Below, piece after piece: positions 41,695-51,300 of a stretch of DNA of 64,000 nucleotides. Origin of the DNA: Paraburkholderia fungorum (GTDB lineage Bacteria > Pseudomonadota > Gammaproteobacteria > Burkholderiales > Burkholderiaceae). A program made the position numbers and the translations under genes. The stretch is from the NCBI RefSeq assembly GCF_902833645.1, contig NZ_CADFGE010000001.1, forward strand, positions 248,001 through 312,000, in the 5' to 3' direction. Below the pieces are notes generated by a model. That model made no database searches. It was given only the letters and a program-made list of their open reading frames with translations, and was not told the origin of the DNA. Numbering within the stretch: position 1 is the stretch's first letter; the number at the start of each line of letters is the position of its first letter.

Positions 41695-41861
41695 GGTCTA
41701 TCCGTCGGGGGTGAGGAGATGACCCATTGTGCTGTCGGGTCTTCGCGACCATGTATCGATGAGTTTTGATCCGGGGTATGAGGCGAACTCATCTCCGGGT
41801 TTGCCCGAGCATCCTGCATGGCGACGACGCGACGCACTGCGCCGCGCATCCGGACACGCGC

Positions 41862-41882
41862 AAAGGTGAGGGTTTTCGGGAC
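41862..41882. repeat. 21-bp direct repeat, copy 1
   Basis: AAAGGTGAGGGTTTTCGGGA plus one C. It differs from the copy at 42210-42230 by one base (G for C at position 10). Confidence 0.5.
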
Positions 41883-42209
41883 TCGCGATTGCGAACCTCG
41901 AATGGGGATGAAAAGTGAAGACACCACGAGCCGCTCACGCACTCATGGCGTGAGATTCAGCGGCCGGCCAACGTCAGGGGAAAAGGTAGTAGCGCAACCG
42001 GGCGACCCGCCACGCGATGCTTCGCATAGCCTGGGAAAGCCCGTCAGCAAAGGCTGGCGCGGGTTTCGAGGACGGCGGCCCGTTACGCCGGCCCGCAGGG
42101 ATAAGCGCACCGCAAGGTGCGTCGTCCGACAAAACCAGGCTCACCGAAACAATCCGTCCTGACACGAGGCAGCGCGTGAAATCCGCGCTGCGCGTTGCAA
42201 GCTCCGGCG

Positions 42210-42230
42210 AAAGGTGAGCGTTTTCGGGAC
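42210..42230. repeat. 21-bp direct repeat, copy 2
   Basis: AAAGGTGAGCGTTTTCGGGA plus one C, 348 bases after copy 1 and in the same orientation. Purpose unknown. Confidence 0.5.
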
Positions 42231-42319
42231 CCTCTCAGCGGTGCAAGAAAAACTTTGCGCAAGCTCACTTCAGAAAAATCAGGCGCGTTGCGCGCGCGTG
42301 CGCGACGCTCGACATATCT

Positions 42320-42610
42320 TCAACCTTCGATCAGAAAGCGCTCGCGATTCTTGCCCACGAGCCAGCCAGGCGAACGGCCTCGGCCGGTCCACGTCTCGCC
42401 TGTTTTCGGATTGCGGTACTTGGCTACCGAAGCGGTTTTGCGTGTTACCGCATGCTTCTTCGTAAAACCCAGCTCTTCCGCTGTCAGGTCGTAGTCGGCA
42501 ATCTTCTGCTTGATGTCGGCGATCGCCTGCGCGATTTCTTTTTCGCGCGCCGCGGCGACTTCCTTATGGAGCTTTTCGAGTTGCGCGGTCAACTGCTTGT
42601 AGGTGGCCAT
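42320..42610 (-). CDS. H-NS family nucleoid-associated protein
   Basis: A 96-residue histone-like protein. The N-terminal half is a coiled coil for oligomerisation (KQLTAQLEKLHKEVAAARE, DIKQKIADYDLTAEELGF), and the C-terminal DNA-binding domain is KYRNPKTGETWTGRGRSPGW with the GRGR-type AT-hook-like minor-groove motif. Such proteins silence AT-rich, often horizontally acquired, genes. The length and motif match the short H-NS proteins common in Burkholderia. AT-rich stretches in this window (4185-4440, 36900-37000, 44341-44849) are possible targets (inference). The ATG at 42610 is followed directly by ATYKQL, as usual. Confidence 0.93.
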   Translation of the reverse strand: MATYKQLTAQLEKLHKEVAAAREKEIAQAIADIKQKIADYDLTAEELGFTKKHAVTRKTASVAKYRNPKTGETWTGRGRSPGWLVGKNRERFLIEG

Positions 42611-42845
42611 GGCGGGTACTCCGATCGATTTGACGAGCCGCTCTGCGCGGACGCCCCAGAAGAAGTCCCCCGCCCCGAAGGAAGTCCCGTGGGGGATTGG
42701 AGGACACTATCAGACGAAAAAAGTGCCGGATAGAGAGACCCGCAAGGCGACCCTCGTCAGGCGGCCCGCATAAGGTGCGTTCGCGCCGGGTGGCACGGTT
42801 AGCCGCGGTTCAGGATGGCCGGTTCAACTGCCGTGGCCAATGCAC

Positions 42846-44045
42846 TCAATCGTCAATTGCATCGTACACGCGGCGTTCGAAATCGAGCGACATCGGGAAG
42901 GGTTCGACGGCCCGCCGCTGAATCAGCATGATACCGATCAGGTTTTCCACCGGATCGGCAAACCAACTGGTGCCATACGCGCCCGGCCAGCCGAACGAAC
43001 CTGCCGAGCGGTAGCCGAGCGGCAACTGCTGCGCCGGATCGTCGACGATGGACAGACCGAGGCCAAAACCCTGACCCGCCCACATCACCTGGCCGAACGC
43101 CGGCACACGACGCTGGTCGCGGGTCAGAAAATTCGAGCGCATCAGATCGACCGAGCGATGCGACAGCAAACGTGTCGAGCCGACGCGCCCCCGCCCGAGC
43201 AATAGCTGCGCGAATTGCAGATAGTCCTGCGCGGTCGAGACAAGGCCACCGCCACCGCTCTGGAACCGGTCAGGATTTGCCCAGCGGCTTGCCGACGGAT
43301 GATCTTCGATCACGCGCCGCTGCGTGCCCGGCGCGACGCCATAAGCCGTCGCCAAACGCGCGAGCTGCGCGTCGGGCACCCAGAACGCCGTGTCGCGCAT
43401 GCCCAGCGGTTCGAAGATCCGCGTCCGGAAAAAGTCGCCGAGCCGCATGCCGCTGACTCGCTCGATCAGCACGCCGAGAATGTCGGTCGCGATGCCGTAA
43501 TGCCAGCGCGAGCCGGGTTGAAACATCAACGGCAAACTGGCTATGCGTTTTAACCACGCGTTCGCGTCGCCGCGCGCTTCAATACCGTTGAAGGCCGCCG
43601 CGTAAGCCTCGGCCAACGGACCGGTGGCGGTGAAGTGATAGGCATAGCCGGCACGATGCGTGAGCAGATCGAGCACGCTAAGCGGCGTTCTGGCTGGGTC
43701 GGTTTCGTCGAGCGGGCCGGTAGGGTCGCGCAGCACGCGCGGCGCCGCCAGCTCCGGCAGCCACAAGGAAATCGGTGTATCGAGTGCGAGGCGATCCTCT
43801 TCGACCAGCATCAGGATCGCCGCGCTCGTAACCGGCTTGGTCATCGAGGCGATACGAAACAGCGTATCGCGCTCCATGGACAATTGCGCCGCTTCGTCAC
43901 GCAAGCCGAGCGGCTCGAAATAGCCGATCTCACCGCGCCGCCAGACCAGCGAAACGACGCCCGCCACCTCGTCGCGCTCCACATAGCCTTGCATGGCGTT
44001 CGTGAGCGCCGTCAGCCTGACGGTTGAAAGTCCTGCAGGTTGCAT
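42846..44045 (-). CDS. Serine hydrolase, class C beta-lactamase-like
   Basis: A 399-residue serine hydrolase of the beta-lactamase/transpeptidase-like (EstB, AmpC-related) family. The nucleophile motif SxxK is seen as ASMTKPVTSA near residue 67, and the Tyr motif region as GSRWHYGIATDILGVLIE near 180; GAYGTSWFADP near 355 is in the place of the third motif. There is no evident signal peptide, so it is probably a cytoplasmic esterase rather than a beta-lactamase. The ATG at 44045 follows AGGAGGAGC. Substrate unknown; neighbours give no clue. Confidence 0.88.
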   Translation of the reverse strand: MQPAGLSTVRLTALTNAMQGYVERDEVAGVVSLVWRRGEIGYFEPLGLRDEAAQLSMERDTLFRIASMTKPVTSAAILMLVEEDRLALDTPISLWLPELAAPRVLRDPTGPLDETDPARTPLSVLDLLTHRAGYAYHFTATGPLAEAYAAAFNGIEARGDANAWLKRIASLPLMFQPGSRWHYGIATDILGVLIERVSGMRLGDFFRTRIFEPLGMRDTAFWVPDAQLARLATAYGVAPGTQRRVIEDHPSASRWANPDRFQSGGGGLVSTAQDYLQFAQLLLGRGRVGSTRLLSHRSVDLMRSNFLTRDQRRVPAFGQVMWAGQGFGLGLSIVDDPAQQLPLGYRSAGSFGWPGAYGTSWFADPVENLIGIMLIQRRAVEPFPMSLDFERRVYDAIDD

Positions 44046-44118
44046 GCTCCTCCTGATCCCAAATGTTACGTTCCCTTATTTTTCAGGAAACGTTACCCGA
44101 TCAGGCGGTACACGTCAC

Positions 44119-44136
44119 CCTCCCTCCTGAGGGAGG
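44119..44136. terminator. Short GC-rich palindrome
   Basis: CCTCCCTC (44119-44126) and GAGGGAGG (44129-44136) lie directly after the stop of the small gene at 44137-44340 and upstream of the serine hydrolase gene. The two-base loop and lack of T-run make a terminator role uncertain. Confidence 0.3.
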
Positions 44137-44340
44137 TCACGCCTTTTTCCGCCCCTCCAATGCCGTCAGGGCTGCATCGAGCCGTTTGACGCGACTGGCC
44201 TGCGCCGGCACCAGGGCCGCCCCGGACACCAAAGCGATGCGGTTGCGCCAATAGGACAGTGGGATGCGGTCTTCTGCAGAGATATGTGAAATTACATGCT
44301 CAAGATGTTCGATATCTTTTTCGAGTTGATGATGATTCAT
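44137..44340 (-). CDS. Small hypothetical protein (67 residues)
   Basis: Starts MNHHQLEKDIEHLEHVISHI and continues SYWRNRIALVSGAALVPAQA, ending ALEGRKKA. It is a small His-rich, probably helical protein with no signal peptide. The ATG at 44340 is preceded by GGGGAAAAC, a good ribosome-binding site; the longer frame to 44382 is less likely. No function recognised. It is in the same direction as the serine hydrolase gene, 91 bases upstream of it. Confidence 0.65.
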   Translation of the reverse strand: MNHHQLEKDIEHLEHVISHISAEDRIPLSYWRNRIALVSGAALVPAQASRVKRLDAALTALEGRKKA

Positions 44341-44849
44341 TGTTTTCCCCGGAATTACGCATTGGACTCGTTTAAAAAGCATAAAGCATGCCGCAATTAC
44401 ATCATCCAGCCACTCAAACGGAAAAACTTTCTTGCGCCGTTAATCCGGCCTGCCGTAACTCGGCAAAATCTTCATATATGTTTTAACGCTGAGCCCGCCA
44501 GACGAGGATACTGCCCGGAATCTTCACGTTCCGTTAGGTGCCGCACCGACCCGGCTTAATGGAGAACCCGGAGCGCTTTATGATCGGCACGGACAATATA
44601 AGCAATGACTTGGGAGCAGTTCAATAAATACGCAACGCGCATGATAACCGTTTTCAGAAATGCGCATTGAAGCCAGGTATTGATAACGACCATATGCGTA
44701 TTGGGCAACGTCAACTCGCCGCATGGCCGGATTTGGCCGCTAAAAGGGGTTTGCACTAAGAGGGGAGACGCCCGCCGTCACGCCTGCGCGGCGGGAATAA
44801 GGAAAGGAAATTGTCATTCCCGTCACGCCGGCTGTTGGCTGGCATAACG
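44341..44849. other. AT-rich intergenic region (509 bases)
   Basis: No convincing gene; short frames here encode implausible proteins. CCCGCCG...CGGCGGG near 44768-44792 is a possible hairpin after the lipoprotein gene on the minus strand, without a T-run. The composition is clearly AT-richer than the genome average and is a plausible H-NS target. Confidence 0.4.
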
Positions 44850-45110
44850 TTATTTTGCGCGACAGGCGTATATCAGACTGAGCGTGCCGTTATCGCTGGA
44901 TTGGCGCACGACGTCGAAAGCACCGCCACAAGCCGCGTTTGCCTGCTGCGAGCAGGAGTCGGAGCCGACTGGACATTGGACCAGCGTAGTCGGTCGGCCG
45001 TCGGATAGAAACAGCGGCGCGCTGCTGCTGCAACCACCCAGAATAGCGATTGCGGGAAGCGCCAGCGCCGCACAGGCCCGGCGCGCGCAAAGGGAAAGGC
45101 TGTGTTTCAT
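44850..45110 (-). CDS. Small lipoprotein
   Basis: An 86-residue protein with a lipoprotein signal peptide: CARRACAALALPAIAILGGC, with a lipobox ending ILGGC and lipidated Cys near residue 27. The short mature part (SSSAPLFLSDGRPTTLVQCP, CSQQANAACGGAFDV, ending SLIYACRAK) has several cysteines that may form disulfides. Function unknown; the Cys pattern resembles small YfjS-like or Gly-zipper-free envelope lipoproteins only loosely. It is divergent from nothing and stands alone upstream of an AT-rich spacer. Confidence 0.8.
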   Translation of the reverse strand: MKHSLSLCARRACAALALPAIAILGGCSSSAPLFLSDGRPTTLVQCPVGSDSCSQQANAACGGAFDVVRQSSDNGTLSLIYACRAK

Positions 45111-45197
45111 TTGAAACCCCGATCACGTCTTGTTTTTCGATCAAGCGATTGTGCCACGCGGCCATTGCGCTGCGTCATTCGATGACGCTGGACTTTG

Positions 45198-46664
45198 TCA
45201 CACCTCGATACCGTATGCCGCAATCTTCTTATAGAGCGTCGCGCGGCCCATGCCGATCTGCATCGCCGTCTCGATCACGCGGCCACCGTTGGCGCGCAGG
45301 GCGTCGCTCAGATACCGCTTTTCGAATCCAGCCATGGCCTCGCTCCACGAAGTCGCGCCGGGCACCACCGAAGCCGGGTCCGAAGCCTGCGTCTCGGGGA
45401 CCATAGATACCTGAGGACGATGGCCGCCATGTGACGGACCGATAAACGGCGCCAGCGCACGTGCATCGATTCGCTCGCTGTCCGACAGCATCACCGCCCT
45501 TTCCAACGTATTGCGCAGCTCGCGCACATTGCCGGGCCAGCCGTACGAACACAGCAGCTGCAATGCATCGTCCTGCAATTCAAAGTGACTGGCGCCGCGC
45601 GCCTGCGTCGACAGGTCCTCCAGCATGGCGTAGGCAAGCGCTTCGATATCGGACAAACGCTCCCGAAGCGCCGGCGCCTGGATTGTCAGCACGTTCAGCC
45701 GATAGAACAGGTCTGCGCGGAAACGCCCCGCTGCGACCAGCGCCGACAAATCGGCAGAAGTCGCGGCGATGATCCGCACATCCGCGCGCACGATCCGGTT
45801 CGAGCCGAGCGGCTCGAACTCCTTGTCCTGCAGCACGCGCAACAGCTTGCCCTGCAAAGGCAGCGGCATGTCGCCGATTTCGTCGAGAAACAGCGTGCCG
45901 CCGTTCGCGAGCTCGAATTTGCCGACCCGCCCTTTTCGGTCCGCGCCGGTATAGGCGCCGGGCGCGGCGCCGAAGAATTCGACTTCGAGCAAGGTGTCCG
46001 GAATCGCCGCCACGTTGACCGTCACGAGCGGCTGATTCGCCCGCGCCGACCCGCCGTGAATGGCATGCGCCAGCAATTCCTTACCGGTGCCGGTTTCGCC
46101 GAGCAACAGTACGGGCGACTCGAGTTGCGCGGCGCGGCGCGCCTGGCGCTTGACCTCGAGACTCGCCGCGCTCGTGCCGACAAAGCTGCCGAACGTGTAC
46201 TTCGCCCGTCTTGCCTGCGCGAGCGACTGACGCGTTGCGATCAATTCTTCCTGCACGCGGGAATAGTGAGAAAACAGTGGCGTGAGCGCCTTCAGTTCGT
46301 CGAACAACGCGAAACCCACCGCGCCTACCGTTACACCGGCGTCGTCTTTCAGCGGCAGCCGCGTCACCACCAGCGGTTCGCGATCCGTTTCGAGGATGTC
46401 GAGCAGAATCGGTTTGCCGGTGTTCACGACCTCGCGCATCAGGCTGTTCGGAATCACTTCCTCGCAATCCCGGCCGATCGCCTGTTGCGGGTCCGAAAAG
46501 CCGAAGCGCGCCGCGTAGCGCTTGTTGATCCAGACGACGCGCGCCTCGGCGTCGACAATGAACGTGCCTTCACTGAAATTTTCGAACGTCCGGAAGAGCG
46601 ATTCCATCGCCCGGCGGAGTACGTCGCCGTAGGTGGCAGGAAGACCTGCCCAGTCGTTCATCAT
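45198..46664 (-). CDS. Sigma-54-dependent transcriptional activator with N-terminal PAS domain
   Basis: An enhancer-binding protein of about 488 residues, three domains. A PAS sensor lies at about residues 20-130 (FENFSEGTFIVDAEARVVWI), the AAA+ domain at about 160-400 with Walker A LLGETGTGKELLAHAIH, the sigma-54 contact loop as GAYTGA (a Tyr variant of GAFTGA) and Walker B LFLDEIGDMP, and a Fis-type helix-turn-helix at the C-terminus (VIETAMQIGMGRATLYKKI). It would activate the divergent GntP-family permease gene, which has a consensus -24/-12 promoter. The start is one of two adjacent ATGs at 46664 and 46661. Its signal is unknown, possibly a hydroxyacid carried by the permease. Confidence 0.92.
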   Translation of the reverse strand: MMNDWAGLPATYGDVLRRAMESLFRTFENFSEGTFIVDAEARVVWINKRYAARFGFSDPQQAIGRDCEEVIPNSLMREVVNTGKPILLDILETDREPLVVTRLPLKDDAGVTVGAVGFALFDELKALTPLFSHYSRVQEELIATRQSLAQARRAKYTFGSFVGTSAASLEVKRQARRAAQLESPVLLLGETGTGKELLAHAIHGGSARANQPLVTVNVAAIPDTLLEVEFFGAAPGAYTGADRKGRVGKFELANGGTLFLDEIGDMPLPLQGKLLRVLQDKEFEPLGSNRIVRADVRIIAATSADLSALVAAGRFRADLFYRLNVLTIQAPALRERLSDIEALAYAMLEDLSTQARGASHFELQDDALQLLCSYGWPGNVRELRNTLERAVMLSDSERIDARALAPFIGPSHGGHRPQVSMVPETQASDPASVVPGATSWSEAMAGFEKRYLSDALRANGGRVIETAMQIGMGRATLYKKIAAYGIEV

Positions 46665-46700
46665 GGTGTCGCTGTCTCCGGCTATTGTTTTAGTTATGTT

Positions 46701-46738
46701 TGTCTCATATTGTAGACAGCTTATCTCATCGACGAGAT
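46701..46738. promoter_or_regulatory. Two dyads, candidate activator sites
   Basis: TGTCTCATATTGTAGACA (46701-46718, TGTCT/AGACA arms) and ATCTCATCGACGAGAT (46723-46738, ATCTC/GAGAT arms) have centres 21 bp apart, two helical turns. They lie about 155-185 bp upstream of the -24 element, the usual distance for enhancer-binding-protein sites, and just upstream of the activator gene itself. Confidence 0.5.
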
Positions 46739-46889
46739 CGCCAGCAAGCTCACCCAATAAGGGTTTAACCTCGAATGGACTTATGTTCGGCTGATTTGCG
46801 TCCCGATTTAGAGACGTTTGGGTACAATCGGCCGCATCACGTTTCGAACTTCGCCTGTGAAATCAATGAGCAGGCCGCTGCAGCGCAGG

Positions 46890-46905
46890 TGGCATGGAAT
46901 CTGCA
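46890..46905 (+). promoter_or_regulatory. Sigma-54 (-24/-12) promoter of the GntP-family permease gene
   Basis: TGGCATGGAATCTGCA matches the TGGCAYR-N4-YTGCW consensus at every fixed position, with GG and GC 12 bases apart. The predicted start of transcription is near 46916, about 60 bases before the permease ATG. A sigma-54 activator gene is divergent from it. Confidence 0.75.
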
Positions 46906-46975
46906 TTTGCGGGCGCCGGGCCGTCGCTCTCATCGGGACGGCGTACACGTAGAACAACCAAGCTTCGGAGACTCA

Positions 46976-48376
46976 ATGTCCTTTGTTATCGTCCTCGCCG
47001 CACTGGCGTTTCTGATGTTTGCCGCGTATCGCGGCTACAGCGTCATTCTATTCGCGCCGATCGCCGCTCTCGGCGCGGTGCTGCTCACCGATCCGGGCGC
47101 CGTCGCCCCGGTGTTCTCCGGCATCTTCATGGAGAAGATGGTCGGTTTCGTGAAGCTTTACTTCCCGGTGTTTCTGCTGGGCGCGGTGTTCGGCAAGGTG
47201 ATCGAACTATCCGGTTTCTCGGAGTCGATCGTGGCCGCGGCCATCCGCTACATTGGCCGCTCGCGCGCCAACGCGGTGATCGTCGCGGTGTGCGCCTTGC
47301 TCACCTATGGCGGCGTCTCGCTGTTCGTGGTGGTGTTCGCCGTCTATCCGTTCGCGGCCGAGCTGTACCGCCAGAGCAATATTCCGAAACGCCTGATGCC
47401 CGGCGCGATTGCGCTCGGCGCGTTCTCGTTCACGATGGATTCGCTGCCGGGCACGCCGCAGATCCAGAACATCATCCCGACCACCTTCTTCAAGACGACG
47501 TCCTGGGCCGCGCCTACGCTTGGCGTAATCGGCTCGCTGTTCATCATCGTGGTCGGCCTCACCTACCTGGAATGGCGCCGCCGCGCGGCCATGGCGACCG
47601 GCGAAGGCTACGGCACGGATCTCGTCAACGAACCGGAACGTGTCGAATCGAAGCAACTGCCGCATCCGCTGCTCGCGGTCGCGCCGCTGGTGCTGGTCGG
47701 CGTGGCGAACTTCCTGCTGACCCGCTGGATTCCGAACTGGTACGGCGCGTCGTACACGATCGCGCCGGACATCCTGCCGGGCATCCATGCACCGGTTACC
47801 ACGACGATCAAAAGCGTCGTCGCGATCTGGGCCGTTGAAGGCGCGCTGTTGCTCGGTATCGTGATGGTTGTGGTAACGGCGTTCGGCCGCGTGCGCGAGC
47901 GCTTTGCGATCGGCACCAAGGCTGCGGTGGCGGGCGCGTTGCTGGCTTCGTTGAATACCGCTTCGGAGTATGGTTTCGGCGGCGTGATCGCGGCGTTGCC
48001 GGGCTTCCTGGTAGTGAGCGACGCGCTGAAGAGCATTCCGAATCCGCTCGTCAATGCCGCCGTTTCGGTGAGCTCGCTGGCGGGCATCACGGGTTCGGCA
48101 TCGGGCGGTATGAGCATCGCCCTCGCGGCCATGTCCGACACGTTCATCAAGGGCGCGGAAGCGGCGCATATCCCGATGGAAGTGCTGCACCGGGTCGTCG
48201 CCATGGCGAGCGGCGGCATGGACACGCTGCCGCATAACGGCGCCGTGATCACACTGCTGGCGGTGACGGGGCTCACGCACCGCCAGTCGTACCGCGATAT
48301 CTTCGCCGTGACGGTAATCAAGACGCTGGCGGTTTTCTTCGTGATCGCGGTGTACTACATGACCGGGCTGGTGTGA
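46976..48376 (+). CDS. GntP-family permease (gluconate/hydroxyacid:proton symporter)
   Basis: An approximately 466-residue inner-membrane permease of the GntP/Ion transporter family. Many hydrophobic helices are visible, with family segments YRGYSVILFAPIAALGAVLL, VFAVYPFAAELYRQSNIPKR, SFTMDSLPGTPQIQNIIPTT, GALLASLNTASEYGFGGVIA and GSASGGMSIALAAM. Members carry gluconate or, in several proteobacteria, D-3-hydroxybutyrate; the substrate here is not settled. The ATG at 46976 is chosen by the CGGAG site and the start of the first helix; the in-frame extension upstream overlaps the promoter. Expression is expected to need sigma-54 and the divergent activator. Confidence 0.9.
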   Translation: MSFVIVLAALAFLMFAAYRGYSVILFAPIAALGAVLLTDPGAVAPVFSGIFMEKMVGFVKLYFPVFLLGAVFGKVIELSGFSESIVAAAIRYIGRSRANAVIVAVCALLTYGGVSLFVVVFAVYPFAAELYRQSNIPKRLMPGAIALGAFSFTMDSLPGTPQIQNIIPTTFFKTTSWAAPTLGVIGSLFIIVVGLTYLEWRRRAAMATGEGYGTDLVNEPERVESKQLPHPLLAVAPLVLVGVANFLLTRWIPNWYGASYTIAPDILPGIHAPVTTTIKSVVAIWAVEGALLLGIVMVVVTAFGRVRERFAIGTKAAVAGALLASLNTASEYGFGGVIAALPGFLVVSDALKSIPNPLVNAAVSVSSLAGITGSASGGMSIALAAMSDTFIKGAEAAHIPMEVLHRVVAMASGGMDTLPHNGAVITLLAVTGLTHRQSYRDIFAVTVIKTLAVFFVIAVYYMTGLV

Positions 48377-48388
48377 TCGGCTGAGAAG

Positions 48389-51300
48389 TCAGTGCATCGA
48401 CGCTTCGTCCAATCCGAAGTGATCGCATATCGCCTCATGCAGCGAGATCGCGCGTTCGTCCATTTCGGTTGTCCAACGTTCGCCGTTCTCGCATAGCCGT
48501 TGCAGTTCGCGGCACTGCTGTGCGAATCGCTGCTCCTGCACCACCAGGAACCCGCCGGCCGCGCTATGCGCCCAGCCGCCCAAGGCTTCCCGGTCCTCTT
48601 CTTCGACGATCGCCAGCAGCCTTGGCAGATCGGTTTGAAGATGCTCCTTGAGCATGGTCATGTAACGCGACTTGTCGTCCGCGCCGAGCGTGTTCGCCGG
48701 GGCGGCTGGGGTGGCCGGGCCGGCCGCAGCCGGGACCGCGGCCGCCGGCGCAACTCTTGCTGATGCCGCCGCGTGCAGCGCCGCCGCCAACTCGTCCAGC
48801 GACGCCGGTTTCGCGACATACCCGCTAAAGCCTCGCTCGCGCCAGCCTGCCTCCTGCTGACTGTCGGTCACCGCGCTAAATGCCAGCACCGGCACGTCCG
48901 CGTGCGCTTCGCGCAATGCCGCCAGCAAGCCGTATCCATCCATGACCGGCATGTGAATATCGGTCAGCACCACTTCGAAATTCCCTTGCTCGAATGCTGC
49001 CAGCGCCTGGCGTCCGTCGCCGGCAATCGTCGGCAGGCAGCCCAGCGCGTCGAGTTGCTCGACGATCAGGGTCTGGATCAGCGGATTGTCTTCGGCGACC
49101 AGCACCGTCAAGCCCTGCAAGGCCGGATTGGCTTCGGAAAGCGGCAATGCGGCGGGAGCCGGCGGCAGCGCCGCCGTTACCTCGGCAGCCCCCGTGACGG
49201 CCATATCCACCGCAGCCAGAATCGCCTTGTGGCTGAACTCCGTCACTTCGAGCACGCCGTCGCCACGCGCTACCGGACGATGAGGTCCGGTGCGGGTGAT
49301 CCACACCACGCCTGCCGGATGCGCCGCACGCAACGACGCAATCGCGTCGAGATCGTATTCGCCGGTGACCACCATCACGTCCGGCCGGTTCACACGCAAC
49401 CATGCTTGTGCGCTCCGCATCGATCCGACCGTGTGAACCGCCCACCCTACCCGATGCAGGCCGCTGTCGATGATCTTCCCCGACTCGCGTTCCTGCGACA
49501 CCACCAGCGCATTGCCCCGGTGAACCGGTTCGACGGCCGGCTCGCGCAACTCATCCGGAGGCGGTGCGAGCGGGATCGAAACGCTGAACGCGCTGCCGAC
49601 ACCCAGCACGCTCTCGACCGAAATATGGCCGCCCATCAGCTCGCACAGCCGCGCGCAGATCGACAAGCCAAGGCCGGTGCCGCCATAGCGGCTCGACGTG
49701 CTCGCTTCGCCCTGCTCGAACGGATTGAAAATGCGCGCCACCAGCGTCTGGTCCATGCCGATGCCCGAATCGCAGACCCGGCAGATCAAAATCGGGCGGC
49801 CCTGGAGGTCGTCCTTCACTTCCGCACTCAACGTGATCTTGCCGCACGACGTGAACTTGAACGCATTGCTCAGCAGGTTGTTGACGATCTGCGCAATGCG
49901 CGTGCGATCGCCGCGCAAAACCTGGTTGAGCGTCGGCGACAGATGCGAATAGAAACGAATCGCGCGCTCGCCTGTCATCGGCGCGTAGGAAAGCGCGATA
50001 TTTTCCAGATCGTCGATTGGTCTGAACGACTCGCTCACGAGTTTCATCTCACCGGCGTCGATCTTCGAAAAGTCGAGAATATCGTTGACGATGCCGCGCA
50101 GCGCACCGGCGGCCACCTCCAGCGTGGCGAGCCGTTGCGTATGCGCTTCGAGACCCGGGGTCCGCGCGAACAGTTCGAGGTTGCCGAGCAGCGCGTTCAA
50201 CGGCGTGCGGATTTCGTGGCTCATCGACGCGAAGAAATTCGAACGCGCCCGCATCATGCTCTCGGAGTGCTGCTGCGCGAGCCGTAGTTGCTGTTCAAGC
50301 GCCTGCTGCGCGGTCACGTCGAGTATCGCGCAGAACAGGACGTCCTCGCCGGCATAACGTGCGGCCGCGTAAGTGAATTGCAGAAACTGCGCGGGTGGCG
50401 CTTCGCTCTCGTCCGCCGGCACTGGTGCCTGTGGCTGCGCCTGCGGTTGCGGTTGCGGTTGCGGTTGCGATTGCGATTGCGATTGCGGTTGCGGTTGCGC
50501 TGGTGGCTGCGATAAATGCGCAGCGGGCGGCGAGGATCGCGCCGGCGCGACAAAAGCGGCGACCTTTGCAAACGCCATCACGGAAGGCTTATCCGGCGCC
50601 TGCGCCGAGAACTCGCCGACGATATGCGGCGGCAAGCGGTTGCTGCCCGGTTCGATATGCAGCAGCTCGCCGGCCAACGCATTGGCAGTCAGAATCGAAA
50701 AATCGCTTTGCCGAACGATGCATAAACCAATCGGCGTCGCGCTGACGAGAATGTGATTGATGGTTTCGCTTTCCAGCGCACGGGTGGTTTCGGCGTACGT
50801 CTTCTGTAACAGACGCAACCCCCACAGACGCGCGGTTAGCGCGATGGATCCCAGTACGAGAAGGGCAAGACCGGCAAGTGTCCCCAGTTGCCAGCGCAGC
50901 GCCCAGACTAACGCCCGCCACGGCAGAAAGCCTACCATTGAGCCGAATTCCGGCGTGAGCGGCTCGGCCAGCACAGCGCCGTCGCGCGTGTAGCGATAAC
51001 CGTCGGAGGGCATGTCGACAACGATGTCCCGAAGCATTTGCAACGTGCCCGGATCGACCGGCGGCGAGGACACAATCACACGGCGATCCGGCCTCATGAG
51101 CAGCAGCGTCCCTTCGGCCGCCGGACGGCTGAAATAGTCCGGCAATCCGCTGACCGGGATATTCGTCGTGATGAGCGCGACCGGCGTGTCGCCGTCATAG
51201 TAGGCGCTCACGGCGGCGATCACCGGTATGCCCTGCAACGGTTCACGATAGGGGCCGAGCCAGATAAGCTCGCCTTTGCCTGGCACGCGCTTGCCGGTTT

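Larger units (their letters stand above)
41695..42319. other. Long spacer upstream of the Fae operon (625 bases)
   Basis: Several frames are open in this stretch but they overlap each other in all directions and lack ribosome-binding sites, so no gene is called. It contains a near-identical 21-base direct repeat at 41862-41882 and 42210-42230. It should also hold the promoter of the fae operon. It may be a degenerate or repetitive element. Confidence 0.4.

Noticed and set aside
41944..42200. Cobalamin-riboswitch-like or RNase P-like structured RNA
   Set aside because: The GC-rich stems did not match the conserved core sequences of either class.
44556..44756. 66-codon minus-strand frame in the AT-rich spacer
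   Set aside because: No ribosome-binding site and no protein-like pattern; AT-rich intergenic DNA.
50441..50500. Possible CRISPR or minisatellite array
   Set aside because: The unit is a 6-bp in-frame coding repeat without spacers; it is a simple-sequence tract inside a gene.
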